NCBI GenBank assembly: GCA_014075255.1
Contig: CP046178.1
Span: forward strand, 1,568,894-1,632,893
Reading direction: 5' to 3'
DNA: 64,000 nt
Source of the DNA: Gammaproteobacteria bacterium
Lineage (GTDB): Bacteria; Pseudomonadota; Gammaproteobacteria; UBA4575
The translations under genes and the position numbers were made by a program. Below are positions 38,061-44,815 of this stretch, one piece after another (the stretch's first letter is position 1; each line of letters starts with the position of its first letter). The notes beneath the pieces were generated by a model, which saw only the letters and a list, made by a program, of their open reading frames with translations, ran no database searches and was not told where the DNA came from.

Positions 38061-38492
38061 ATGTTTATAAAAATGAAACACATCATCTTCGGAGTTATTA
38101 TTGTCGCATTACTCAATATTGCACATGCAGAATCCAATGTAGAAAAATACAAACAAGTCTATATTGAACAGATAACCCCTATTCTTGAAAAACAGTTTAA
38201 AGATGCTTTAGCGACTGAAGCAGATCCGCAAGCTAAATTAAAACTTGTCGCAGAAGGTATGGCTAATTGCCAAATTGAAACGCTCAGCGCCTACCCGCAA
38301 AAATATCAAGATGCTTCCATCAACCCAGTAGCAGAAGGTGGAGATCTAAGCGAAGTTACCAAACAAGTAAATGAAATGATGAAAACCGACATTGAAAGCG
38401 GCACAATTTCAAAAGAAGACTTTACGGCCATGGTCGAAAGCGCAACTGAGAAATATATTAACTGCACAAAAGCTTTAGAAAAAGAGCTTTAA
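38061..38492 (+). CDS. Exported protein, second of a tandem paralogue pair
   Basis: 143 residues with a signal peptide (cleavage near AHA); ATG at 38073 is an alternative start. Paralogue of the preceding gene: YPQKYQDASI is identical and the cysteines in NCQIETLS and YINCTKAL align. It is the last plus-strand gene before the repeat-separated minus-strand array. Unknown function. Confidence 0.65.
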   Translation: MFIKMKHIIFGVIIVALLNIAHAESNVEKYKQVYIEQITPILEKQFKDALATEADPQAKLKLVAEGMANCQIETLSAYPQKYQDASINPVAEGGDLSEVTKQVNEMMKTDIESGTISKEDFTAMVESATEKYINCTKALEKEL

Positions 38493-38514
38493 TTCGCAGA
38501 CCTTCAGTCGCGCA

Positions 38515-38628
38515 TGTCCTAATTCGGACAGTTAATGAGTACAGGGACGATGTGCAGGATGCACAAGTGTCGCGTGAGACAGGATGTCGGAAGCGACCGT
38601 ACGAATAAGAGGCGCATCCTGGACGATG
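38515..38628. repeat. Compound repeat-rich intergenic segment
   Basis: The 204-bp gap 38493-38696 holds a small hairpin (TGTCC 38515-38519, GGACA 38526-38530), a direct repeat GGACGATG (38545-38552 and 38621-38628), and an inverted repeat CAGGATGC (38555-38562) with GCATCCTG (38614-38621). It is noticeably more GC-rich than its surroundings. Not the same family as the 30-bp hairpins. No gene seen. Confidence 0.6.
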
Positions 38629-38651
38629 CCTTCAAATTAACTCTTTAACCT

Positions 38652-38681
38652 AATGTCCGCTTTCGGCCATAAGCAGACATT
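38652..38681. repeat. Solo 30-bp hairpin, left boundary of cassette-like array
   Basis: An imperfect palindrome framed by AATGTCCGCTT and AAGCAGACATT with loop TCGGCCAT. It lies 16 bp downstream of the DJ-1-like gene stop and is the first of 11 repeat loci that separate ten genes. Confidence 0.85.
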
Positions 38682-38696
38682 TAATTAAATGGGTAT

Positions 38697-39377
38697 CTAT
38701 GTCTTAATCATCTCTAACAAAGCACCCGCAGCAGGATATGATGAGGCTGGATTTTGGCCGGTAATCAGGTTGCCATCGGTGACAGTATATGGATGCCATT
38801 CATCAACACTGGAATAGATTCCACCTTTAGCCTTTAACTCGTTTTCAACTAGAAAAGGCACTATCTCAGAAAGTTTGACTGCGTCCTCTTCAGAATTACT
38901 AAAGCCTGTTACCGATTTCCCATCAACTAATGGTGATCCATCAGAATTTTTAGTGTGTCGAAGTACTCCCGGTGCGTGACATACTGCAGCAACCGGTTTC
39001 CCAGATTGATGCATCGCTTCAATCAATGCTATTGAATCCACATCTTCTGCCAAGTCCCATAGAGGTCCATGCCCTCCAGGATAAAATACCGCATCATAAT
39101 CACTTGGCAAAATTTCAGATAAGCAAATGGTATTTGCTAATACTGCTTGAGCATCATTATCTTGTTTGAATCTTTTGACTGCTTCTGTTTGGGCGCCTGG
39201 CCCATCACTTTTGGGGTCCAAAGGTGGCTGCCCGCCTTTCGGTGATGCAAGTGTAATCTCTGTATTTGCATCTTTGAATACATAGTACGGGGCTGCAAAT
39301 TCCTCTAACCAAAATCCAGTTTTCTTTCCAGTATCACCTAGCTGATCATGCGATGTAAGTACCATAAGAATTTTCAT
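38697..39377 (-). CDS. DJ-1/PfpI family protein, Hsp31-like
   Basis: 226-residue class I glutamine amidotransferase-like protein of the DJ-1/PfpI superfamily. The nucleophile cysteine is in AAVCHAPGVL with the preceding YPGGHGPLWDL block, and an acidic residue lies in TGFWLEEFAAPY. This matches the Hsp31-like branch, whose members act as glyoxalase/deglycase-type or chaperone proteins; activity here is not decided. It is the best-recognised gene of the array and is bounded by hairpins on both sides. Confidence 0.85.
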   Translation of the reverse strand: MKILMVLTSHDQLGDTGKKTGFWLEEFAAPYYVFKDANTEITLASPKGGQPPLDPKSDGPGAQTEAVKRFKQDNDAQAVLANTICLSEILPSDYDAVFYPGGHGPLWDLAEDVDSIALIEAMHQSGKPVAAVCHAPGVLRHTKNSDGSPLVDGKSVTGFSNSEEDAVKLSEIVPFLVENELKAKGGIYSSVDEWHPYTVTDGNLITGQNPASSYPAAGALLEMIKT

Positions 39378-39457
39378 TTAGATTTCCCTGGTTTAAGTGA
39401 ATTTATAAAGTTGGATAACCAGTATTAACTATATTGAAAGCATAGTTTAATTATTAT

Positions 39458-39487
39458 TATGTCTGATTCCGGCCAATAGCGGACATT
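39458..39487. repeat. Solo 30-bp hairpin
   Basis: Type-2 hairpin (ATGTCTGATT, loop, AATAGCGGACATT), 8 bp after the stop of the gene at 39495 and 80 bp upstream of the DJ-1-like start. Slightly degenerate (GATTCC in place of GCTTTC). Confidence 0.8.
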
Positions 39488-39494
39488 CAAAATT

Positions 39495-40211
39495 TTAATT
39501 GGGAATCGGTAGTTTAGACTCACCTGATATTTCTCTCATTTTATTAACTAGCTCCACTGAGCGCTCTCCGTCAGATTCAATTTTAGTACCTCTTTTAATT
39601 CTTTCTTGAATTTCTTGAAGCTCCATACTGGCAGCATAATATTCATCGTTCTTCATAAGCTTTACCAAGCCGTGTAATTGCAGAAGTCGATGTTCTTTGC
39701 TTTTACTTATCTCTTTAGAGTACTCAATCGTGTCTATAGAACTTCTAAATTGCCATCCGGGATTGTAGCTATCATTTATAATTGGAGAATAATTATTTAT
39801 GTTTCTAAATATTTCTTCATATATTTCTTTATCCCTGTAGCGCACAGTGCCACCAGCCCCGCCAAATTGATAAAATATTAGCTCCCAAAGCTCTCCAACT
39901 AATTTTCCATCACTTTCTGAATTGGCTGTAAATAGTTTCATATCAGCTGTACTACGGATCTGACCAGCAATTAAATATTTAATTGCTTCCAGCTCATTTC
40001 CTTTTGAACCTTCTACAACTGAGGCATAAAATAGTTGTGGTGAGTTTGCTAATTCGTATGACTCTTTTACAAATTCATAATCTTTATCGTATTTGTTCGA
40101 TTCATTTAGAGAGATAGCTGAATCCAAAAGGTTAGAAATTGTAATTTCCGCACAAATCTCAAGTGGTGATATTAGTGCAATGATCAAAAAAGGTATGAAA
40201 TTTGATCTCAT
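39495..40211 (-). CDS. Exported protein, unknown, array gene
   Basis: 238 residues with a signal peptide (cleavage near ICA) and a helical body: NLLDSAISLNESNKYDKDYEFV ... SPQLFYASVVEGSKGNELEAIKYLIAG, which resembles TPR/Sel1-type repeats. A proline-containing C-terminus ends KLPIPN. No family identified. Start lies 26 bp from the upstream repeat element. Confidence 0.65.
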   Translation of the reverse strand: MRSNFIPFLIIALISPLEICAEITISNLLDSAISLNESNKYDKDYEFVKESYELANSPQLFYASVVEGSKGNELEAIKYLIAGQIRSTADMKLFTANSESDGKLVGELWELIFYQFGGAGGTVRYRDKEIYEEIFRNINNYSPIINDSYNPGWQFRSSIDTIEYSKEISKSKEHRLLQLHGLVKLMKNDEYYAASMELQEIQERIKRGTKIESDGERSVELVNKMREISGESKLPIPN

Positions 40212-40236
40212 AATTACTCTGCAATGCTAACCTCTG

Positions 40237-40349
40237 AATGTCCGCTTTGGGTCGTAAGCAGTCATTTTAAGATTGTTATTTATTGAATCCAACCTGAAAT
40301 CCCCTTCAGTGGTTTAAGTTATGTCCGCTTTCGGCCAATAGCGGTCATT
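40237..40349 (-). repeat. Full bipartite repeat element A (113 bp)
   Basis: Two inverted 30-bp hairpins (40237-40266 and 40320-40349) frame a conserved core with AATCCAACCTGAAATCCCC (gene-sense GGGGATTTCAGGTTGGATT). It fills the gap between two array genes and carries a promoter-like pair facing the gene at 40211. Confidence 0.88.
40264..40292 (-). promoter_or_regulatory. Promoter-like pair in element A
   Basis: On the minus strand, TTGGAT (40292-40287) and TAAAAT (40269-40264) are 17 bp apart and point to the gene starting at 40211. The same pair and spacing occurs in the four other full elements. Confidence 0.55.
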
Positions 40350-40391
40350 TTATGTAAGATGCAATTTCAAGCATGAAGGCACATCAAGTGA

Positions 40392-40682
40392 CTATTTTTT
40401 TGCAGTAAAAAAGACAATAAGTATTCCAAATATTCCTGCCAAAGTAATTCCGTAGCCGATATGAACTACATAACAAAAAGATCCATACCGACCCTCCATC
40501 AATATAATATTTTTCAATGATTCTGGATAAGAAAGTATTGCAACATCACATTTAAATAGACTTAATAGGCCAATTAGAACCCCTAACCCTATAAAATATA
40601 ATTGAGTTTTAAAGCTCTTCTCTGAGAGCAACAAAACCAAAATAAAAAAAGAAAAGAGCAAAAATAATGAAAGGTTATTCAT
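40392..40682 (-). CDS. Small membrane protein, array gene
   Basis: 96 residues with three hydrophobic segments (about 4-20, 28-44 and 72-92); unknown family. Contains two cysteines (KCDVAI, SFCYVV) in or near membrane segments. Flanked by full repeat elements A and B. Confidence 0.6.
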   Translation of the reverse strand: MNNLSLFLLFSFFILVLLLSEKSFKTQLYFIGLGVLIGLLSLFKCDVAILSYPESLKNIILMEGRYGSFCYVVHIGYGITLAGIFGILIVFFTAKK

Positions 40683-40715
40683 ATTAATATATATTCCCTT
40701 ATTTGCTCAAGACTC

Positions 40716-40828
40716 AATGTCCGCTTTGGGTCGTAAGCAGACATTTTAAAGTTGTTATTTAGAGTTTCCAACCAAGATTCCCCATATTTGAATTGATTTA
40801 TGACCGCTTTCGGCCAATAGCGGACATT
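40716..40828 (-). repeat. Full bipartite repeat element B (113 bp)
   Basis: Hairpins 40716-40745 and 40799-40828, with core containing CCAACCAAGATTCCCC. Almost identical to element E (42308-42420), including the spacer, so these two copies separated recently. Confidence 0.88.
40743..40771 (-). promoter_or_regulatory. Promoter-like pair in element B
   Basis: Minus-strand TTGGAA (40771-40766), 17 bp, TAAAAT (40748-40743), directed at the membrane-protein gene starting at 40682. Confidence 0.55.
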
Positions 40829-40840
40829 CATAAAACGTCG

Positions 40841-41242
40841 TTACCACGGACCACAGTAATGCTTATCGAGTTTGCAAGCACTTCTCTCGCTTACGTAAAT
40901 GAAGTCTTCTATAACCATAGTTTTTTCATTAATAACTAAAGAAACGTTACATTTATCTTCATTGCTGTTTATGAATGGCTGTCTATCTGATTTATACAAT
41001 AGTTTCCCTTCGTTAAATTGTGTTAAAGACTGATTGTTAGGAGTCAGAGTCTTACTTTCATATATTCTTGATTCTAAGAGATTTTCATATGCGTTAATGC
41101 TGATTTTATCTTTAAGATGATCGCCTATATGTTGTTGCATATCTTTTTCAAATCCAGCATTACCGAACAATAGATTGCCTGTACAACCACATCCCGATAA
41201 GAAAAGAAAAATACTACTAATCAATAATGTTTTTGAATCCAA
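40841..41242 (-). CDS. Small lipoprotein, array gene
   Basis: 133 residues with a lipoprotein signal: hydrophobic stretch then LSGC lipobox (cysteine 18), followed by further cysteines (CGCTG). Unknown family. The TTG start lies within the repeat core sequence TTGGATTC, and GGGAG from the same core sits 8 bases upstream as ribosome site, so the repeat appears to supply the translation start. A later in-frame TTG is an alternative. Confidence 0.6.
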   Translation of the reverse strand: MDSKTLLISSIFLFLSGCGCTGNLLFGNAGFEKDMQQHIGDHLKDKISINAYENLLESRIYESKTLTPNNQSLTQFNEGKLLYKSDRQPFINSNEDKCNVSLVINEKTMVIEDFIYVSERSACKLDKHYCGPW

Positions 41243-41299
41243 CCAGATTCTCCCGATAGTAGTGTAGTTTATGTCTGCTTTCGGCCATAAGCAGACATT
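41235..41299 (-). repeat. Half repeat element C (hairpin plus core)
   Basis: Hairpin 41270-41299 plus the core up to GAATCCAACC at 41235-41244; the second hairpin is missing and the core runs directly into the lipoprotein gene. The adjacent gene at 41298 ends with a TAA formed by the hairpin end. Confidence 0.8.
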
Positions 41300-41693
41300 A
41301 AGTATTACGAAAATGTTTATAAATCAGTACAACTAAACCTATATTTACAATCATAAATAATAATCCTGGGACTAGACTTATAAAGAGATCTAAAAGCCCT
41401 ACATAATTCCATTCTTCTACCGAAAGAAGCTTATATAACCACCATCCAATATGAAAAATTGCAATGATATAAAAAATATATTGAGACCAGCTTTTATTCA
41501 TTATTAAAGCTATGCCTGCAAATAAATATGGAATTGAATAAATCGCGTAATTCCACTGATTAGACTGATAGGCCCACCACACAAAATACAAACCAGCAAG
41601 AATTACAGCAAATACACTTATCCACTTACCACTTGTACTTTTCTTTGTCTTATTTGTTAAGTTGCTTTTTGGTGTTGAATATTGGTTATCCAT
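41298..41693 (-). CDS. Membrane protein, array gene
   Basis: 131 residues with four predicted membrane segments (from about residue 22 on: WISVFAVILAGLYFVWWAY; IPYLFAGIALIM; YIFYIIAIFHIGWWLY; SLVPGLLFMIVNIGLVVLIY). N-terminus Asn/Ser/Lys-rich. Unknown function. Its TAA stop (41298-41300) uses bases of the adjoining hairpin. Confidence 0.65.
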   Translation of the reverse strand: MDNQYSTPKSNLTNKTKKSTSGKWISVFAVILAGLYFVWWAYQSNQWNYAIYSIPYLFAGIALIMNKSWSQYIFYIIAIFHIGWWLYKLLSVEEWNYVGLLDLFISLVPGLLFMIVNIGLVVLIYKHFRNT

Positions 41694-41714
41694 GATTAAT
41701 ATTTATGAATCTTG

Positions 41715-41826
41715 AATGTCCGCTTTGGGTCGTAAGCGGTCATTTTAAGTGTGTAGTTTTGAGATTCCAACCAAGATTCCCCTTATTTAAAATGATTATG
41801 TCTGCTTTCGGCCAATAGCGGACATT
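41715..41826 (-). repeat. Full bipartite repeat element D (112 bp)
   Basis: Hairpins 41715-41744 and 41797-41826 with core GATTCCAACCAAGATTCCCC. The spacer differs from the other copies, but the promoter-like hexamers are kept. Confidence 0.87.
41742..41770 (-). promoter_or_regulatory. Promoter-like pair in element D
   Basis: Minus-strand TTGGAA (41770-41765), 17 bp, TAAAAT (41747-41742), directed at the gene starting at 41693. The intervening 17 bases are unlike those of elements A, B, E and G. Confidence 0.55.
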
Positions 41827-42292
41827 AGTCAGTTACTCTAAACTCTATCTTTGCACCATCAGGCAAATCTCTAATTTGCTCGTAAAATGTACCCAGATAC
41901 GAAATATAGTCAGATACAGAAATAGGTTTAATATTTTCCAATGTGTAATCTCCACCAACTACAGGAGGTTTGATAAAACCGTAGCATTCACTTTCCTGTA
42001 AATGAACTTCACTAGAAACTAATTTATCTACCAGAGGGATATATAACCATTCGTTTGCATTATTACCTTCATCTATAACGTTTGAAAATAAATCTTTATT
42101 AGCTGCCACTTCATTGTAGACACCATCGTCCATGTGTAAGTGGCATACAGACCCATTATCTGTGACGATAAATAAGTCTCCAAAACGATTCATAAACCAC
42201 ACTGTAAATTCTGTGGGCAGCAACCAATGCCATGTCTTCAGTATTGTTGACCAATCAAATTGAGACTGATCTAGTATGTATTTATCTAGCAT
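41825..42292 (-). CDS. DUF1851 / Tdi1-type immunity-like protein, array gene
   Basis: 155-residue protein matching the DUF1851 family, which includes the type VI secretion immunity protein Tdi1. Family blocks are clear: DWSTILKTWHWLLPTEFTVWF, NRFGDLFIV, EGNNANEWLYIPLVDKL, ECYGFIKPPVVGGDYT and EQIRDLPDGAKIEF. No cognate toxin is adjacent, as expected for an orphan immunity or cargo gene. Its TAA stop overlaps the end of repeat element D, and its start is 15 bp from element E. Confidence 0.8.
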   Translation of the reverse strand: MLDKYILDQSQFDWSTILKTWHWLLPTEFTVWFMNRFGDLFIVTDNGSVCHLHMDDGVYNEVAANKDLFSNVIDEGNNANEWLYIPLVDKLVSSEVHLQESECYGFIKPPVVGGDYTLENIKPISVSDYISYLGTFYEQIRDLPDGAKIEFRVTD

Positions 42293-42307
42293 TTTGTTAA
42301 TAGTGTG

Positions 42308-42420
42308 AATGTCCGCTTTGGGTCGTAAGCAGACATTTTAAAGTTGTTATTTAGAGTTTCCAACCAAGATTCCCCATATTTGAATTGATTTATGACCGCT
42401 TTCGGCCATAAGCGGTCATA
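42308..42420 (-). repeat. Full bipartite repeat element E (113 bp)
   Basis: Hairpins 42308-42337 and 42391-42420. Nearly identical to element B. Read on the minus strand, the 42308-42337 hairpin encodes MSAYDPKRTF in one frame, a string I recall from spurious hypothetical proteins in other proteobacteria. Confidence 0.88.
42335..42363 (-). promoter_or_regulatory. Promoter-like pair in element E
   Basis: Minus-strand TTGGAA (42363-42358), 17 bp, TAAAAT (42340-42335), directed at the DUF1851 gene starting at 42292. Confidence 0.55.
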
Positions 42421-42489
42421 AACGCTATTCATCATTATCGCAGTTTTGCTGCGTCCGATTGCATGCATTTGTTATGTGAAAAGCAATTA

Positions 42490-43209
42490 TTATTTTTTCC
42501 GTAGAGTTATTTTGTAAATCATCTCACCTGCTTTATATGTAGGGAAGTAGCTATAAAAATAGTTTTCGTCAGAAGAAATTATTAACTGATCATCTCCTTC
42601 CCATGAAATATCTGGATTATTGAATTCTGCACCAACCCACACTTCGCTGTTTGGGGGATGGTTGCTTGACAGTAATACACGTATTACTGGTGACGCATCT
42701 CTATGAGTGCCACGTTCTATAAATGTAGTGATTTTATTTGATGGATGATCAATTGTACTAACATGATGCCATTCCCAACCAGTCCATGCATCCGTCGTAA
42801 CATGCTCAAAATCTGGATTCATATTTAGCGAGATAGTATAGGTAACGCCATCTAGCTCTATTATTGAACTATATGAGTGTGTTGAGATACTTTTATAGGA
42901 AATGATTAGGTTAGTATCAGAATCCCAAGTTAAAGAAGGATATGATTTATCGGTACTTTCCCAAACAGTTATTCTTTCATCATGTTCAGATTCTAATGAA
43001 ACTCGTAAAAGATTGCCGACCACTTCATTACCAAAATGAAGATTCTTCTCAATTATGGCTTCTACTACATTTTGTGGATTTTTCAACGAATTAATACGAA
43101 TCCAATCATGCCATTTGTCTGATGAGGATTGGTAGAAAAAAGTTAGATAGAGGAGGTAGCTAACTAGTAACGCAATACATGATAAAGAAAATATACTAGA
43201 GCGGGTCAT
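42490..43209 (-). CDS. Membrane-anchored protein, unknown, array gene
   Basis: 239 residues. An N-terminal hydrophobic segment (about 5-27) acts as signal anchor. The remainder contains two related segments: ITVWESTDKSYPSLTWDSDTNLIISY and VRVLL... EVWVGAEFNNPDISWEGDDQLIIS, suggesting an internal duplication of a beta-rich domain. Unknown family. It is 72 bp from the upstream solo hairpin. Confidence 0.65.
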   Translation of the reverse strand: MTRSSIFSLSCIALLVSYLLYLTFFYQSSSDKWHDWIRINSLKNPQNVVEAIIEKNLHFGNEVVGNLLRVSLESEHDERITVWESTDKSYPSLTWDSDTNLIISYKSISTHSYSSIIELDGVTYTISLNMNPDFEHVTTDAWTGWEWHHVSTIDHPSNKITTFIERGTHRDASPVIRVLLSSNHPPNSEVWVGAEFNNPDISWEGDDQLIISSDENYFYSYFPTYKAGEMIYKITLRKK

Positions 43210-43281
43210 TTTTCTTTTTTAAATTACATTGTAATAAATGACTAATTTGCATTGCTATCGCAGCACCCAGGTTAATTTATG

Positions 43282-43311
43282 ATTGTCCGCTTTGGGTCGT
43301 TAGCGGTCATC
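43282..43311. repeat. Solo 30-bp hairpin overlapping a gene end
   Basis: Type-1 hairpin (ATTGTCCGCTTT, GGGTCGTT, AGCGGTCAT). It overlaps the last codons of the gene at 43300: the residues DDR and the stop are encoded within the hairpin. Confidence 0.82.
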
Positions 43312-43542
43312 TTGAATATGTATTTCAGCTAAAATTTCACCAGTCGATGAATGAATATATTTCGCCACCGACTCTGTGTCTGTATTAATTTCTATTCTCT
43401 CATCCATTTCCATTTCTGAAAGTCTCTCGACTAGCGTTTCAGTTGCTATTTTTACAGACGGTGGTGGTTTTGTAATTCCGTCTTTTTGCATTTCAAGTCG
43501 AGTCTTCATGATTTCTATTAACTCACCTGCTCGAGTACTCAT
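43300..43542 (-). CDS. Small soluble protein, unknown, array gene
   Basis: 80 residues, charged, no signal or membrane segment: an N-terminal helix (GELIEIMKTRLEMQKDG), a proline-rich hinge (KPPPSV) and a C-terminal beta/alpha part (TESVAKYIHSSTGEILAEIH). Unknown family. Its final residues DDR and TAA stop come from the hairpin repeat, so the original C-terminus may have been replaced. Confidence 0.55.
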   Translation of the reverse strand: MSTRAGELIEIMKTRLEMQKDGITKPPPSVKIATETLVERLSEMEMDERIEINTDTESVAKYIHSSTGEILAEIHIQDDR

Positions 43543-43560
43543 GAATTTTCCTTCTTGTTA

Positions 43561-43673
43561 AATGTCCGCTTTGGGTCGTTAGCAGTCATTTTAATTCTGT
43601 TTATTTTTGAATCCAACCTGAAATCCCATTCAATGGTTTAGTTTATGTCTGCTTTCGGCCAATAGCGGACATT
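43561..43673 (-). repeat. Full bipartite repeat element G (113 bp)
   Basis: Hairpins 43561-43590 and 43644-43673 with core GAATCCAACCTGAAATCCC, the same core variant as element A. Confidence 0.88.
43588..43616 (-). promoter_or_regulatory. Promoter-like pair in element G
   Basis: Minus-strand TTGGAT (43616-43611), 17 bp, TAAAAT (43593-43588), directed at the gene starting at 43542. Confidence 0.55.
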
Positions 43674-43689
43674 CATCAACCATAAATAA

Positions 43690-44175
43690 TTAACATGGTA
43701 GCAGTGAGGCAGCCGAGCCTATTGCATTCAGTAAGGCATTAATTATCTCGGTAGTAACTCTACCTCTATTGAAAACTATGTCACACAAAAATAGAAACAG
43801 TACTCCGACATAGGCTAGATACCCATAACCTAAATAGTCACTATAGATAATTGTGAACAACCAGTTTTGTTCAAAAATATAAAAATATGAGCAAATCAAG
43901 GTTGAAGTTACTAGTAGCACACCTGGAAGAAAAAGATGTGTCATTGCTTTGGGTTTTAATAAAGAAGCAACTAATAATAGAAAAAATATAAGCATATTAC
44001 TTCCTGTAAATATTCTTATATCTCGCTTTAGTTCTGTTACCACAGCCATGTATTTTGTCTTCATATAGTCGCCTAGCTTCTCATTAGCTGCCTGCAAAGA
44101 GACTAGACGTATTTGGAAGTTGTCTTTTATAAGTGCAGCATACTTTTTCCGACACTCGCAATCCAAATCACGCAT
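43690..44175 (-). CDS. Membrane protein, possibly 5'-truncated, array gene
   Basis: 161 residues from ATG at 44175, with a cytosolic N-terminal helix and about four membrane segments (MLIFFLLLVASLL, LFLPGVLLVTSTLICSYFYIF, and two near the C-terminus). In the same frame the coding pattern continues upstream (KNEAHERLADIIAE) to a stop near 44222 without a good start codon. A well-placed GGAG and ATG upstream are in a different frame that stops after nine codons. The 5' end may have been altered next to the hairpin at 44231. Confidence 0.5.
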   Translation of the reverse strand: MRDLDCECRKKYAALIKDNFQIRLVSLQAANEKLGDYMKTKYMAVVTELKRDIRIFTGSNMLIFFLLLVASLLKPKAMTHLFLPGVLLVTSTLICSYFYIFEQNWLFTIIYSDYLGYGYLAYVGVLFLFLCDIVFNRGRVTTEIINALLNAIGSAASLLPC

Positions 44176-44230
44176 TTCCGCAATTATGTCCGCAAGCCTT
44201 TCATGAGCTTCATTTTTTAATTAAACTCCA

Positions 44231-44260
44231 AGCGTCCGCTTTCGGCCAATAGCGGACATT
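44231..44260. repeat. Solo 30-bp hairpin
   Basis: Type-2 hairpin (GTCCGCTTTCGG, CCAAT, AGCGGACATT) between the genes at 43690 and 44292. Its left edge has AGC in place of AAT. Confidence 0.82.
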
Positions 44261-44291
44261 TGCCAAAATTATTTACTGTATATACTTAGAT

Positions 44292-44756
44292 TTATTCTGA
44301 TAACAATCCTTTATCTCTAACGTTAGCTTTTACACATTTAAGCGTGCCTCTTGTACGTTCGTGATTAGTAAGCACGACTATACCTTCTGCGGTGTGTAAC
44401 CCATCATCACTGGCTTGAAACGTAAGCACACCAGTTAAATCTGAGCATGGTAATGGTCTTTTTACATTTATTCTCATATTATTCTTTTTTAATTTACCTT
44501 TCACTGTTCCTTTTTCAGAAGGACAATATCCATAATGATTTTCCCCTGCTACTTTTCTGCCAGTAACTTTTTTAAAATTCCAGTATGTCTCTCCAGATCC
44601 ATATTTGTCCCAATGAGAACAAGTCCAATTCCCCTCTATAATTTCTTTTGCGACTGCTTCATCAGAAAAATCTAGTTCATTTGCACTGGTTATATTTATA
44701 AATAAAGTAATTATGCTGATTATTAAAAGTATACGAATGTAAGAAAAAGAGTTCAT
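44292..44756 (-). CDS. Exported protein, unknown, array gene
   Basis: 154 residues from ATG at 44756, chosen because GGGGGA precedes it and it opens a clean signal peptide (cleavage near TSA). The mature part has four cysteines in the pattern NWTCSHW, YGYCPSEKG, LPCSDLTG and LKCVKA, likely two disulfides in a small beta-barrel. Family not recognised. It is the first gene of the array, reading away from the ubiquinone operon. Confidence 0.65.
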   Translation of the reverse strand: MNSFSYIRILLIISIITLFINITSANELDFSDEAVAKEIIEGNWTCSHWDKYGSGETYWNFKKVTGRKVAGENHYGYCPSEKGTVKGKLKKNNMRINVKRPLPCSDLTGVLTFQASDDGLHTAEGIVVLTNHERTRGTLKCVKANVRDKGLLSE

Positions 44757-44815
44757 GATTCCCCCATTTTTATGTTTAATTATTTGAATTAATTTACAAA
44801 GTATTTTCGTCATAT

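Noticed and set aside
42286-42468. 60-residue frame ending in a part with MSAYDPKRTF
   Set aside because: It is made largely of repeat element E and its surroundings; the motif is a translation of the hairpin itself and not a gene.
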